DNA of 56,288 nucleotides from an uncultured Flavobacteriales bacterium (GTDB lineage Bacteria; Bacteroidota; Bacteroidia; Flavobacteriales_D; CAJJDF01), in the NCBI GenBank assembly GCA_905182785.1, contig CAJJDF010000053.1, positions 1 to 56,288 on the forward strand, in the 5' to 3' direction. The notes beneath the pieces were generated by a model, which worked only from the letters and a program-made list of their open reading frames with translations, had not been told where the DNA came from and did no database searches. Positions 34,084 through 43,184 of the stretch are shown here, piece by piece. Position 1 is the first letter of the stretch. Every line of letters starts with the position of its first letter. The position numbers were made by a program, and so were the translations under genes.

Positions 34084-35571
34084 ATGGAATCGAAAAAAAT
34101 AATATTCTTAGTTGCATTTTTTCAAATTATTGGAACATTTTGTCTTGCTCAAGTAAAATTTGAAATTACCTACAGCTCTGGACGAAACGATCAAGCTAGA
34201 GCAATAACACAAACTATGGATAGCGGATATGCTGTAGTTGGTTCTACAGTCAGTTACGAAGGAAACACAGATGTTTATTTGATGAAAACAGATCAGTTTG
34301 GTGTTTTTTTGTGGGCAAAAAGATATGGAGAACTGGGAATGGAATGGGGGCAAGATATTGTGGAAACAACTGACAGTGGATTAGCAATTTTAGGATATGG
34401 CCATAATAATGGTGTTTATGATATGTTATTCATAAAAACAGATAAAAATGGAGACAGTATTTACACTAAATTTATTGGTGAAACAGATTGGGATTTTGGA
34501 TACGCACTGAAACAAACTCCAGATAAAGGATTTATTCTTGTTGGCGAAACATACAAAACTGGAACCTCTAAAGCATACCTTGTAAAGCTAGATTCAAATG
34601 GAAATACAGAATGGAAAAAAACATTTGGAGGAGTACTTAAAAGTAAATTTGAAGATGTGATAATTGCTCGCAATGGAGATTTTTTAATGGCCGGAGAAAC
34701 AAAAGCTTATGGAAATGGAAGACAAGTTTATTTGGTAAGAACCGATAGTTTAGGAAATCTCATTTGGGAAAAAAATTATGGAAACCCTGGAACAGATTTT
34801 GCAAAAAGTATTACACAAATTAATTCTGGTGATTTTGTTTTTGCAGGAGGAACAAACACACCTCCTTATACAGATTTGGATAATTGGGCAGGAAAAATAG
34901 ATTCTATGGGTAACCTGATACAAAATCAAGTTGTTATCGATTATTCTCCTACTCCACCTTCTACACAAAATAACGATTGGAATGAAACTGTGGTAAAACA
35001 TAACGATTCACTTGTATTTGCAGGACAAAGAAGTTACGGTACTGGAGAGCCTGGAAATATATACATCTATAGGTATTCTAACGAAATTAATACCAGTGGA
35101 TACAAAGACGATTTTCAAAAATTTATGTCTCCTAATATTGAAACTGCCTACGATTCTAAAATGACTTACGACAATGGAGTTATTTTTGCCTGTACAGCAG
35201 AATTTATTGATACGAGTGAATCCAATATTTATTTAATAAAACTGGACAGCACCATGGCTTATCCTCATCCTTATTACAACAGTATTTCTCACCAGTATGA
35301 CTATACCTCAATCTCTGAAAAAGTAAAAGAAACGGAATTCTCAATCTATCCAAATCCTTCTAGTTCTTTTTCTACCATTAACTTAGAGAAATTTAAGAAA
35401 GAATTGGTGACGGTTACCATTTTTGATTCTTATGGGAAATTGATACTAAATAAATCTACTTCTGAAACAAATTATTTAGTTGATGTTTCAAGATATAATT
35501 CAGGAATCTATTTTGTGAGAGTAAATTCAAAAGATGTTGTAAAGACAAAAAGACTTGTTATTTCTAAATAA
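34084..35571 (+). CDS. T9SS-exported protein with beta-propeller-like repeats
   Basis: The signal peptide ends near CLAQ (residue 23). Residues of about 28-400 consist of repeats of roughly 50 residues built on GG/GY-x-Y/F-x-DxYLxKTDxxG (e.g. DSGYAVVGSTVSYEGNTDVY, then LMKTDQFGVFLWAKRYGE; KGFILVGETYKTGTSKAYLV). This is typical of delta-60-like propellers. The C-terminal 75 residues are a type A sorting domain (FSIYPNPSSSFSTINLEKF, FDSYGKLILNK, YNSGIYFVRVNS). It is the third gene of the surface operon and overlaps the M16 peptidase gene tail to tail by 8 bases. Confidence 0.88.
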   Translation: MESKKIIFLVAFFQIIGTFCLAQVKFEITYSSGRNDQARAITQTMDSGYAVVGSTVSYEGNTDVYLMKTDQFGVFLWAKRYGELGMEWGQDIVETTDSGLAILGYGHNNGVYDMLFIKTDKNGDSIYTKFIGETDWDFGYALKQTPDKGFILVGETYKTGTSKAYLVKLDSNGNTEWKKTFGGVLKSKFEDVIIARNGDFLMAGETKAYGNGRQVYLVRTDSLGNLIWEKNYGNPGTDFAKSITQINSGDFVFAGGTNTPPYTDLDNWAGKIDSMGNLIQNQVVIDYSPTPPSTQNNDWNETVVKHNDSLVFAGQRSYGTGEPGNIYIYRYSNEINTSGYKDDFQKFMSPNIETAYDSKMTYDNGVIFACTAEFIDTSESNIYLIKLDSTMAYPHPYYNSISHQYDYTSISEKVKETEFSIYPNPSSSFSTINLEKFKKELVTVTIFDSYGKLILNKSTSETNYLVDVSRYNSGIYFVRVNSKDVVKTKRLVISK

Positions 35572-36790
35572 AAGTTAGGGAACTAAATTTATCTTCCACC
35601 AAAATTTCGTTTGCAATACTTTGTACTTCTGTACTTGTGATTGCATCAATTTTTTCGAAAATCTCTACGTTTGTATCTACTTTATCAAATATCAATATAG
35701 ATTTACCCAAAGCGAGCATAAGCCCTACCCTATTTTCTTGTGCCAAAGCAATGTGACCTTTTAGCTGTTGTTTAGCCAAATGCAGTTGGTTTGTCCCCAA
35801 TTCTCTGTCTCTAAGCTTAGCAAATTCTTTGTGAATTAACTTTACAATTTTAGAATGAAATTTTTTCTCTGCACTAAAATAAACCTGAAATATTCCTGTA
35901 TCGGTATAAGGAATAAAATTAGATTCAATGCTGTAAGTCAATCCGTATTTTTCTCTAATATTTAGGTTCAACCTGTTGTTTAATCCTTGGCCACCCAGCA
36001 CATTATTCAATAAAATTAATCCTCTTCTTTTTTCATTATGCATGTCGTAAGCAAGGTTCCCAATCATTGTGTGCACCTGATGAGTATCTCTTTTTATCTC
36101 ACTCTGTACGGTATTATAACCTGTAAAAGGATGTCTCTTTTTTGCAGTATTCTTTTCAAATTCTACTCCGAAATATTTATCGCAGAGCCTGATAAATTTA
36201 TCCAACTTTATGTTTCCTACCGAACTAATAGAAATATTATCTGCCGTATAATTTCTTTCTATGAATGCTTGAATGTCTTTTTTCTCAAATGAATTGACAC
36301 TGTCCACAGTTCCCAAAATATTTCTCCCTATTGGATGTCCTTTAAAAACCTGATCCTCAAAATCATCAAAAATTTGCTCGGAAGGAGAATCCATGTAAGA
36401 ATTTATTTCATCAATAATTACATCTTTCTCTTTTTGAATTTCATGAGTTGGGAATGAAGAATTAAATAAAATATCTGCAATTAATTCTATTGCTCTTTCG
36501 TAATAAATATTTAAAAAAGAACCGTAAATACAAGTTTCCTCTTTGGTGGTGTAGGCATTTATTTCACCTCCTACAGCATCTAATCTACTCAATATATGGA
36601 AAGGCTTACGCTTTGCAGTTCCTTTAAAAATACAATGCTCAATAAAGTGAGCTAGACCTTGCTCTCCTTCCAGTTCATCTCTAGACCCTGCGTTAATTGT
36701 AATCCCAAAATGAGAAACTTCAGCAGTATCTACTTGCTGATGAATGCATTTTATTGAATTTGATAAATTAAATTGATTTAAATTTTCCAC
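35564..36790 (-). CDS. M16 family zinc metallopeptidase
   Basis: The inverted zinc motif HFIEH is in GLAHFIEHCIFKGTAKR, and the third ligand lies in DVIIDEINSYMDSP about 75 residues on. The second, inactive-type half follows to residue about 408, so this is a single-chain member of about 46 kDa, like the processing-peptidase subgroup. No signal peptide, so probably cytoplasmic. I set the start at GTG 36790: the longer TTG start at 36796 would lie inside the TATATTTG promoter element, and no ATG is suitable. GTG follows that element by only 3 bases, predicting a leaderless mRNA. Confidence 0.9.
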   Translation of the reverse strand: MENLNQFNLSNSIKCIHQQVDTAEVSHFGITINAGSRDELEGEQGLAHFIEHCIFKGTAKRKPFHILSRLDAVGGEINAYTTKEETCIYGSFLNIYYERAIELIADILFNSSFPTHEIQKEKDVIIDEINSYMDSPSEQIFDDFEDQVFKGHPIGRNILGTVDSVNSFEKKDIQAFIERNYTADNISISSVGNIKLDKFIRLCDKYFGVEFEKNTAKKRHPFTGYNTVQSEIKRDTHQVHTMIGNLAYDMHNEKRRGLILLNNVLGGQGLNNRLNLNIREKYGLTYSIESNFIPYTDTGIFQVYFSAEKKFHSKIVKLIHKEFAKLRDRELGTNQLHLAKQQLKGHIALAQENRVGLMLALGKSILIFDKVDTNVEIFEKIDAITSTEVQSIANEILVEDKFSSLTFI

Positions 36791-36793
36791 GTG

Positions 36794-36801
36794 CAAATAT
36801 A
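36794..36801 (-). promoter_or_regulatory. -7 element (TATATTTG) 3 bases before the M16 peptidase GTG start
   Basis: Exact TAnnTTTG match. It contains the in-frame TTG that a gene finder may take as the start, which argues for GTG 36790. Confidence 0.5.
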
Positions 36802-36907
36802 GAATTAATAGAACTCATGAACTTGTATTTTTATCTTTTTTTAAAATGTGCTTTTATTTAATGGATTATGTGGTTTCATTAAAGATTTTTCTATTTTTAT
36901 ACCAAGG

Positions 36908-37309
36908 ATGAAAAAAATAGAAATACTTACTTCCAACAATGTTTCCATTCAATATGAATTGGCTACTTTAGCACAAAGAATATTGGCTTTTTTGTTAGAT
37001 AGTATAGTGTTAGTAGTTTCTTATTTTATCTGTGCGTTAATTATTGCAATCACAACTCTTAACAGTAACTTTTTGAGCGAATTATCAATTTGGATCTTGA
37101 TCATACCTGTCTATTTCTTCTACAATATTTTCTATGAAGTCTATTTTGACGGGCAAACTATAGGAAAAAAAGCTTTAAACATAAAAGTAAAAAAAGTAGA
37201 ACGATCAAATCATATACTACTCATAAAAAACACAATTGACAGAGTAAATAAACATCTAAATGATGCCAACAAACAGCTTGCTAAAGATTACATTGTACTA
37301 ACCAGATAA
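36908..37309 (+). CDS. RDD-family membrane protein lacking its second half, probably inactive
   Basis: Start at ATG 36908 (MKKIEILTSNNVSIQYELAT) gives the usual N-terminus; the frame is open further upstream to a GTG. The RDD helix RILAFLLDSIVLVVSYFIC and the family mark DGQTIGKKALNIKVKKVE are intact. The expected second membrane pair with its QRLGD-type motif is missing: the chain jumps to a tail (RVNKHLNDANKQLAKDYIVL) that looks like the normal C-terminus of these proteins. At 133 residues it is about 100 shorter than relatives, consistent with an in-frame internal deletion. It directly precedes rsmI. Confidence 0.7.
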   Translation: MKKIEILTSNNVSIQYELATLAQRILAFLLDSIVLVVSYFICALIIAITTLNSNFLSELSIWILIIPVYFFYNIFYEVYFDGQTIGKKALNIKVKKVERSNHILLIKNTIDRVNKHLNDANKQLAKDYIVLTR

Positions 37310-37312
37310 CAC

Positions 37313-37990
37313 ATGCACGGAAAATTATTTTTAGTCCCTACTCCTATCGGAAACCTTGATGATATGACTTTTAGAGCCGTAAAGGTGTTGAAAGAAGTTT
37401 CACTCATCTTATGTGAAGACACACGAACGAGTGGAAAATTGATGAAACATTTTGAGATTGGAACTCAACTAAAATCCTTTCACCAGCACAATGAACATAA
37501 CTTGGTAAGTGAAATGGCCAAACAAATGAAATTAGGGCAATCCTTTGCTTTGATATCGGATGCTGGAACTCCAGGAATATCTGATCCCGGTTTTTTATTG
37601 GTAAGAGAATGCATTGCTAATAACATTGAAATAGAATCATTGCCAGGAGCTACTGCTCTAATTCCTGCCTTAGTAAACTCAGGATTACCGTGTGATAGAT
37701 TTGTATTTGAAGGATTTTTACCGCACAAAAAAGGAAGACAAAAGCGAGTGCAAGCTTTATTAGAAGAAACTAAAACGATTGTTTTTTACGAATCTCCTTA
37801 CCGTGTGATAAAGACTTTTAATTTATTGAAAGAACATTTTGGAGGAGAAAGAAGAGCTTCTTTTTCTAGAGAAATTACTAAACTACACGAAGAAACCTTT
37901 AGAGGAACAATTGATGAAATAATTGCACACCTAGAAGCTAAACAAGCTATAAAAGGAGAATTTGTTTTGGTTGTAGAGGGGAAAAATTAA
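37313..37990 (+). CDS. rsmI: 16S rRNA (cytidine-1402-2'-O)-methyltransferase
   Basis: RsmI methylates the ribose of C1402 in the 16S decoding centre using SAM. The tetrapyrrole-methylase-type fold shows the start LVPTPIGNLDDMTFRAVKVL, CEDTRTSGKLMKHF, ALISDAGTPGISDPGFLLV, LPGATALIPALVNSGLP and FEGFLPHKKGRQKR. Length 225 fits the short Bacteroidota form, which lacks the C-terminal extension of E. coli RsmI (286). It begins 3 bases after the RDD stop and ends 3 bases before the TrmH-family gene. Confidence 0.95.
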   Translation: MHGKLFLVPTPIGNLDDMTFRAVKVLKEVSLILCEDTRTSGKLMKHFEIGTQLKSFHQHNEHNLVSEMAKQMKLGQSFALISDAGTPGISDPGFLLVRECIANNIEIESLPGATALIPALVNSGLPCDRFVFEGFLPHKKGRQKRVQALLEETKTIVFYESPYRVIKTFNLLKEHFGGERRASFSREITKLHEETFRGTIDEIIAHLEAKQAIKGEFVLVVEGKN

Positions 37991-37993
37991 TAA

Positions 37994-38494
37994 ATGCCGA
38001 CACAACTCTCACATAACGAAATAAAAAACACTGCAACAAATAAAGAAATTATTGTGGTAGCAGATGAAATGCGTTCGCCCGAGAATGTGGGAATGATACT
38101 GCGTGTTTCCGAAGCTTTTGGGAGTAAAAAAGTAATCTTCTTAGGAGATTCACCTACTTTAGAAAAAAGAAAGGTAAAACGTACTTCTCGCAGTGCAGAA
38201 AAAGGCTTAGCCGTTTCATTTAATCAATTGCCACAAGAAATAATTAAAGATTTAAAAGCTAGAGGTTTTAAATTAATTGGAATCGAAATTACGGATAATA
38301 GTTCTGCGATTAAAGAGTATGACTTTAGTAAGATAAACAAACTAGCTGTATTTATTGGGAATGAAAAAGAGGGAATAAATTCAGCAATTTTGAAACAATT
38401 AGATTCTATTCTTCATTTTGATTTATTTGGAAAAAATTCTTCTATAAATGTAGTGAATGCGCTTTCTGTGGCACTTTATGAAATAACTAGGTAG
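37994..38494 (+). CDS. TrmH/SpoU-family RNA 2'-O-methyltransferase
   Basis: A short SPOUT methyltransferase of 166 residues. The three family motifs are seen: VVADEMRSPENVGMILRVSE (motif 1), LAVFIGNEKEGINSAIL (motif 2) and SSINVVNALSVALYE (motif 3, knot). It lacks the N-terminal RNA-binding extension of RlmB. The target (tRNA or rRNA) cannot be told from sequence. The tight spacing after rsmI suggests an RNA-modification pair in one transcript. An inverted repeat starts 9 bases past its stop. Confidence 0.92.
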   Translation: MPTQLSHNEIKNTATNKEIIVVADEMRSPENVGMILRVSEAFGSKKVIFLGDSPTLEKRKVKRTSRSAEKGLAVSFNQLPQEIIKDLKARGFKLIGIEITDNSSAIKEYDFSKINKLAVFIGNEKEGINSAILKQLDSILHFDLFGKNSSINVVNALSVALYEITR

Positions 38495-38502
38495 TCTTTT
38501 TT

Positions 38503-38575
38503 ACTCCCTTGAGGGAGGTTAGGTGGGTGATTATTCATCTGAAAATTCACCCCCTTTAATCCCCTCAAGGGAATA
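38503..38575. repeat. GC-richer imperfect inverted repeat (REP-like)
   Basis: Two 28-base arms (38503-38530 and 38548-38575) are imperfect reverse complements, each holding its own CCCTTGAGGG-type palindrome; they are separated by 17 bases. The element is far more GC-rich than its surroundings. Its form (TCACCC...CCCTCAAGGGA) recalls short interspersed repeats seen between genes in Bacteroidota genomes. It may also end transcription of the TrmH-family gene. No second copy was seen in the window. Confidence 0.6.
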
Positions 38576-38665
38576 AGATAAAAAAAATAATTATTAATAA
38601 AAAAAACAAACTGGTTTACTAATATTTTATCTTCATTTGTAATCCAATAATAGGTAGGAATTTCC

Positions 38666-38673
38666 TATATTTG
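38666..38673 (+). promoter_or_regulatory. -7 element (TATATTTG) of the phosphoglucomutase gene
   Basis: Exact TAnnTTTG match, 20 bases before the ATG at 38694. A TTTG at 38636-38639 is a candidate -33 but at a longer spacing (26) than usual. Confidence 0.5.
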
Positions 38674-38693
38674 CAACCGATAAAAACGAAACT

Positions 38694-40100
38694 ATGATAG
38701 AACACAAAATAAAATTTGGAACAGACGGATGGAGAGCAATAATCGCAGAAAACTATACGGTAGAAAACGTAGCTAGAGTTTCTGAAGCAACTGCAAAATG
38801 GGTAAAATCTAACTTCCCTGAAAATCCAAGTATTGTTGTTGGACACGATTGTAGATTTGCTGGAGAACTATTTGCAGAAACTGCAACTAAAGTTTTTATC
38901 AAAAATGGAATAAAAGTAATTCTTGCTAAAGATTTTGTTTCTACACCTATGGTTTCTTTAGCTTGTGTGAAATTAAAAGCTTCTTTGGGAGTGGTAATTA
39001 CTGCAAGTCATAATCCACCTTCTTATAACGGATACAAACTAAAAGGAAGTTTTGGAGGTCCACTTTCACCAGAACATGTTCAAGAAGTTCAAGATATGAT
39101 TCCAGATGCTAGTGATGCTAGTTTTCAAGATGTCTTATTAGAAAACAATCCATTGTTGGAGTACAATGACATGGAAACAATGTATGTGGAAGAAGTTGAA
39201 GCCAACTTTGATTTAGAAGCAATAAAGAACTCAGGATTACAATTTGGATATGACGCTATGTATGGTGCAGGACAAAATGTATTGAGAAGATTGTTACCAG
39301 AAACTTATTTCTTGCATTGCGATTACAACCCTTCATTTATGGGACAAGCGCCAGAGCCAATTCACAAAAACTTAATTGAATTTTCTGAAGTAATTAGACT
39401 GTCAGGTGATATTGCTTGTGGACTAGCTACAGATGGAGATGCTGATAGAATAGGATTATACGATAGCAGAGGAAATTTTGTAGATTCTCATCACATTATG
39501 CTTATCATAGTTAACTATTTATTCAACCACAAAAAAATGACTGGAAAAGTCTTGACTGCGGCTTCTTCTACACCTCGTTTGGGTAAAATGGCTAAGCAGT
39601 TTGGATTAGATTTTGAAGTGGTGAAAGTTGGATTCAAATACATTGCAAGCATCATGCTAAAAGAAGATGTGTTGCTAGGTGGAGAAGAGTCTGGAGGAAT
39701 TGCTATAAAAGGACACATTCCAGAAAGAGATGGAATATGGATGGGATTAGTAATTTGGGAATACATGGCTAAGTCAGGTAAATCATTAGAAGATTTGATT
39801 GACGAAGTTTACAAAATTGTAGGACCTTTCAAATACCAAAGAGATGATTTACACATTACCGAAGAATTAAAAGTTGCTATAATGGCAAAATGTGAAGAAG
39901 ATGGATTTTCTTCTTTTGGAGATTACAAAGTAACTTCTATTGACAAAACAGATGGTTTCAAATTCTTTTTTGACAATGACGAATGGCTAATGATAAGAGC
40001 TTCTGGGACAGAACCTGTTCTTAGAACTTACGCAGAAAGTGATGATTTGGCTGGAGCTCAAAAAATATTAGCTGCTTGTAAGGAAGAAATTGGGGCATAA
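38694..40100 (+). CDS. Phosphoglucomutase/phosphomannomutase family protein
   Basis: An alpha-D-phosphohexomutase of 468 residues that interconverts sugar 1- and 6-phosphates through a phosphoserine. Seen in order: KFGTDGWRAIIAENYT, active-site Ser105 in TASHNPPSYNGYK, metal loop TDGDADRIGLYD, sugar-binding GGEESGGIAIKGHIPERDG, and phosphate loop RASGTEPVLRTYAESDD. It supplies activated sugars for glycosylation and lipopolysaccharide; whether it prefers glucose, mannose or glucosamine cannot be read. It has its own -7 element and stands 53 bases before a GT39-like gene. Confidence 0.95.
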   Translation: MIEHKIKFGTDGWRAIIAENYTVENVARVSEATAKWVKSNFPENPSIVVGHDCRFAGELFAETATKVFIKNGIKVILAKDFVSTPMVSLACVKLKASLGVVITASHNPPSYNGYKLKGSFGGPLSPEHVQEVQDMIPDASDASFQDVLLENNPLLEYNDMETMYVEEVEANFDLEAIKNSGLQFGYDAMYGAGQNVLRRLLPETYFLHCDYNPSFMGQAPEPIHKNLIEFSEVIRLSGDIACGLATDGDADRIGLYDSRGNFVDSHHIMLIIVNYLFNHKKMTGKVLTAASSTPRLGKMAKQFGLDFEVVKVGFKYIASIMLKEDVLLGGEESGGIAIKGHIPERDGIWMGLVIWEYMAKSGKSLEDLIDEVYKIVGPFKYQRDDLHITEELKVAIMAKCEEDGFSSFGDYKVTSIDKTDGFKFFFDNDEWLMIRASGTEPVLRTYAESDDLAGAQKILAACKEEIGA

Positions 40101-40153
40101 GTTAATTTAGTTATCTATTTTAGTTATTTTTATTCAATAACTGTACTCAATTA

Positions 40154-41569
40154 ATGACTCAACCAAAACTTTCGTTTTACTTTTATTTAATTGTAATATT
40201 CCTATTTATAGGTATTACCTCAATGTCTTTGTTTTCTGAAGGAATGTTCATGGACGGATTGCTGTACTCAGCAATTTCTAATAACATGGCCAATGGATTG
40301 GGAAGTTTTTGGCAACCGTATTTATCCAATTCAATATTTCCAGAATTCTACGAACACCCTCCATTAGCAATTGGTTTACAAAGTCTTTGGTTTTCGCTAT
40401 TTGGTGATTCAGTTCTAGTAGAACGATTTTATTCTCTTTTTACTTATCTACTTACCGGGATAGGACTAGTTTCAGTTTGGGTTCAATTAGGGAAATCGAT
40501 AAAAACAGGATGGATTCCTTTGTTTTTTTGGTTAATGGTTTCTAATGTTATTTGGGCTGTTTCCAATAACATGCTAGAGAATACGATGGCAATATTTGTT
40601 ATATTCTCAGCTTGGAGTTACCTGAAAGGAATACAGAAACAGAATTTTCTATTTATTATATTGGCTGGATTCCTATTGAGTTTAGGGTTTTTGACTAAAG
40701 GTTTTGTTTGTCTTTACATTTGGGCTTTTCCTCTGGGAATGTATATTTGTACAAAGAAAATAACGATTACTAAAGCTATTTATCAAACATTAATTTTAGT
40801 TACTTCTACCCTTTTACCCTTTCTCTTTTTATATCTGTTTTCTGAGGCTGCCAATCACAACCTAACTTCCTATTTCAATAAACAAGTAATGGGAAGTATA
40901 AAAAACGTATCGAATGTAGATACAAGGTTTTCAATCATTATGGAGTTTTTTCAACATATAATACTCCCCTTATCAATTGCTATACTTGTTTTGATAATAG
41001 CTAAGGTTAAAAAACAAAATTTAAACGGGATTAAGGAAAATAAAAAAACAATTTATTTGCTTACATTCATTCTAATGTGTGGAATATTACCCATAATGGT
41101 AAGTATGAAACAAAGAGGATTCTACATACTAACAGTTTATCCATTTTTTGGTTTAATTTTAGGTTTAATTACGTTACCAATAGCTGAAAAAATATTAATT
41201 AAATGGGGAAGTAAATACCTTGTAAGATTAATAATAAAAGGCTTTACAGTTTTATTTATTATTGCAAGTGTTACTTTAAGTGTGTTCCAGATTGGGACAA
41301 CTAAAAGAGATATACTTGAAGTAAAGGACAGCAAATTAGTTGTCGAATTTATTGGACCAAATCAATCTATAGACATTTGCCATTCTCAATATGGTAACTG
41401 GAGTAAACATGGATATTATGCTAGATACGGTAATATAACATTGGAAAGAAAAGACGAAAAAAATCAGGAATGGTTTTTGGTAAATGAAGGAGAATGTTCT
41501 CCAGATCTTAATTTATACGAAGAGTCTCCTTTGAAATTATTTATGCACAAACTTTATCACAAAAAATAA
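40154..41569 (+). CDS. GT39/ArnT-like membrane glycosyltransferase
   Basis: A polytopic membrane protein (471 residues, about 11 helices). The first loop carries an acidic motif (FMDGLLYSAISNNMANGLGS) and EHPPLAIGLQSLWFSLFGDS, as in the PMT/ArnT group of GT-C enzymes that use polyprenyl-phosphate sugars and a D/E-rich external loop. The LENTMAIFVIFSAWSYLKG and LTKGFVCLYIW segments also fit. The acceptor is unknown; candidates are lipid A or secreted proteins. It lies downstream of the hexomutase gene in the same direction, so a joint sugar pathway is possible. Confidence 0.85.
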   Translation: MTQPKLSFYFYLIVIFLFIGITSMSLFSEGMFMDGLLYSAISNNMANGLGSFWQPYLSNSIFPEFYEHPPLAIGLQSLWFSLFGDSVLVERFYSLFTYLLTGIGLVSVWVQLGKSIKTGWIPLFFWLMVSNVIWAVSNNMLENTMAIFVIFSAWSYLKGIQKQNFLFIILAGFLLSLGFLTKGFVCLYIWAFPLGMYICTKKITITKAIYQTLILVTSTLLPFLFLYLFSEAANHNLTSYFNKQVMGSIKNVSNVDTRFSIIMEFFQHIILPLSIAILVLIIAKVKKQNLNGIKENKKTIYLLTFILMCGILPIMVSMKQRGFYILTVYPFFGLILGLITLPIAEKILIKWGSKYLVRLIIKGFTVLFIIASVTLSVFQIGTTKRDILEVKDSKLVVEFIGPNQSIDICHSQYGNWSKHGYYARYGNITLERKDEKNQEWFLVNEGECSPDLNLYEESPLKLFMHKLYHKK

Positions 41570-41631
41570 ACAATGGAAAGGATAACAGAATTCTTTACTC
41601 CTTTTTTTATATTTAAGAAATAATAAAAATT

Positions 41632-42957
41632 ATGAAAAAATTACCTCTGCATGTAAAGATTTTAATGGGAATGATCCTAGGAGTTGTTTTTGGGTTTATA
41701 ATGATGAAGGTAGATGGAGGAAAGTCTTTCACCATAGATTGGATAAAACCTTTAGGAACCATTTTTGTTAATTTGCTAAAACTTATCGCAATCCCCTTAA
41801 TTGTAGCCTCTTTACTAAAAGGAATTTCCGATTTGAAAGACATTTCTAAGTTTGCAAAAATTGGAGGAAGATCAATTTTAATTTATGTTGGGACTACTAT
41901 TATTGCCATTACAATTGGACTATTTGCAGTAAACATTGCAAAACCAGGAAGTGGAATATCGGACGAAACTATTGCCACTTTAATAGAAACTTACGCAGGA
42001 AATTCAAATATAGAGGGTAAAATAACTACGGCAGCATCACAACAGCAATCTGGCCCTTTAGATTTTTTAGTTGATATGGTTCCAAGTAATTTATTTAGTG
42101 CATTGAGTGATAACGGAAGTATGCTGAAAGTAATTTTCTTCATCATTTTCTTTGGAATAGCTATGCTTTTGGTTCCTGAAAAAAGTGCAAAACCAATAAA
42201 AGAATTTTTTGATGGATTGAATGACATTGTACTTAAAATGGTTGACTTAATAATGCTTACAGCTCCATTTGCTGTGTTTGCATTACTAGCAACTGTTATA
42301 GTATCAGCAGAGAGCTGGGAAATAATTGTTGCCTTAATGAAATATGCTTCTACTGTAATTGTTGGTTTATTATTAATGGTAGGATTCTACCTTTTATTGG
42401 TTGGATTAATTGTGAAGAAAAATCCATTTTGGTTTTTAAAACAATTAGCTCCAGCTCAATTGTTAGCATTTACTACAAGTTCAAGTGCTGCAACACTTCC
42501 TGTAACTATGGAACGTGTAGAAGAACACTTGGGAGTAGACAAAGAAGTATCCAGTTTTGTTCTTCCTGTAGGTGCGACAATTAACATGGATGGAACCAGT
42601 TTGTACCAAGCAGTTGCAGCCGTTTTTATTGCTCAAGCTCTTGGAGTAGATTTAACCTTTGGCGATCAAATTACAATTGTGATTACAGCACTTATGGCTT
42701 CTATTGGTTCTGCGGCTGTTCCAGGTGCAGGAATGGTTATGTTAGTGATTGTATTGCAAGCTGTAGGAAAATTCTCTCCAGAACAAATTGCAATTGGGTT
42801 AACACTTATTTTTGCTGTAGATAGACCTCTTGATATGCTAAGAACGACAATCAATGTGACAGGAGATGCAACAGTGTCAATGTTGGTAGCTAAATCTATG
42901 GGGAAATTACACGACCCAAAACCTAAAAACTGGGATGACAACTTAGAAAACCTGTAA
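41632..42957 (+). CDS. Dicarboxylate/amino acid:cation (Na+ or H+) symporter
   Basis: A DAACS-family (TC 2.A.23) carrier of 441 residues for glutamate, aspartate or C4-dicarboxylates. The signature stretches are intact: AFTTSSSAATLPVTMERVEE (hairpin HP1), NMDGTSLYQAVAAVFIAQ (helix 7, Na+/H+ site), SIGSAAVPGAGMVML (HP2) and DRPLDMLRTTINVTGDA (helix 8 with the Arg/Asp/Thr substrate site). The gene ends 96 bases before a strong hairpin terminator. I cannot choose between Na+ and H+ coupling. Confidence 0.95.
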   Translation: MKKLPLHVKILMGMILGVVFGFIMMKVDGGKSFTIDWIKPLGTIFVNLLKLIAIPLIVASLLKGISDLKDISKFAKIGGRSILIYVGTTIIAITIGLFAVNIAKPGSGISDETIATLIETYAGNSNIEGKITTAASQQQSGPLDFLVDMVPSNLFSALSDNGSMLKVIFFIIFFGIAMLLVPEKSAKPIKEFFDGLNDIVLKMVDLIMLTAPFAVFALLATVIVSAESWEIIVALMKYASTVIVGLLLMVGFYLLLVGLIVKKNPFWFLKQLAPAQLLAFTTSSSAATLPVTMERVEEHLGVDKEVSSFVLPVGATINMDGTSLYQAVAAVFIAQALGVDLTFGDQITIVITALMASIGSAAVPGAGMVMLVIVLQAVGKFSPEQIAIGLTLIFAVDRPLDMLRTTINVTGDATVSMLVAKSMGKLHDPKPKNWDDNLENL

Positions 42958-43052
42958 CTATTTAATTTTTTTTGGGAATAGTAATATTATATATATAAAG
43001 CTTGGGAATTATTTTTAATAAATAGACCAAACAAAAAAACTGGAATAATAAA

Positions 43053-43078
43053 AAAAGGATTCCCGAAGGAACCCTTTT
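43053..43078. terminator. Terminator with UUCG loop, serving the small gene and possibly the symporter
   Basis: An 11-bp stem with a single A-C mismatch closes a 4-base loop. Read on the minus strand the loop is C(UUCG)G, an extra-stable tetraloop, and is followed by seven T, so it is a strong terminator for the minus-strand unit from 43375. On the plus strand four T follow, enough for weak termination of the symporter mRNA. Confidence 0.85.
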
Positions 43079-43085
43079 CTTTATC

Positions 43086-43171
43086 ATCTAACTACTACTA
43101 ATAGTAGATAACTATTGTCACGAACCACCGTGACTGTTTTTGGAATGAAACTATTAAAAACATTCCAAAAA
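43086..43171 (-). ncRNA. Chain of three hairpins in the 3' region of the 46-aa gene
   Basis: Read on the minus strand after the stop at 43185: stem TTTTTGGAATG / CATTCCAAAAA with a 13-base loop (43137-43171), stem GTCACG / CGTGAC with a 6-base loop (43117-43134), and CTACT / AGTAG (43096-43108) within the wider ATCTA / TAGAT pairing (43086-43110). The terminator follows at 43053. Together they form a compact structured 3' untranslated region of about 100 bases. It may act as an sRNA in its own right; this is inferred from structure only. Confidence 0.45.
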
Positions 43172-43184
43172 AGGTCTAAATATG

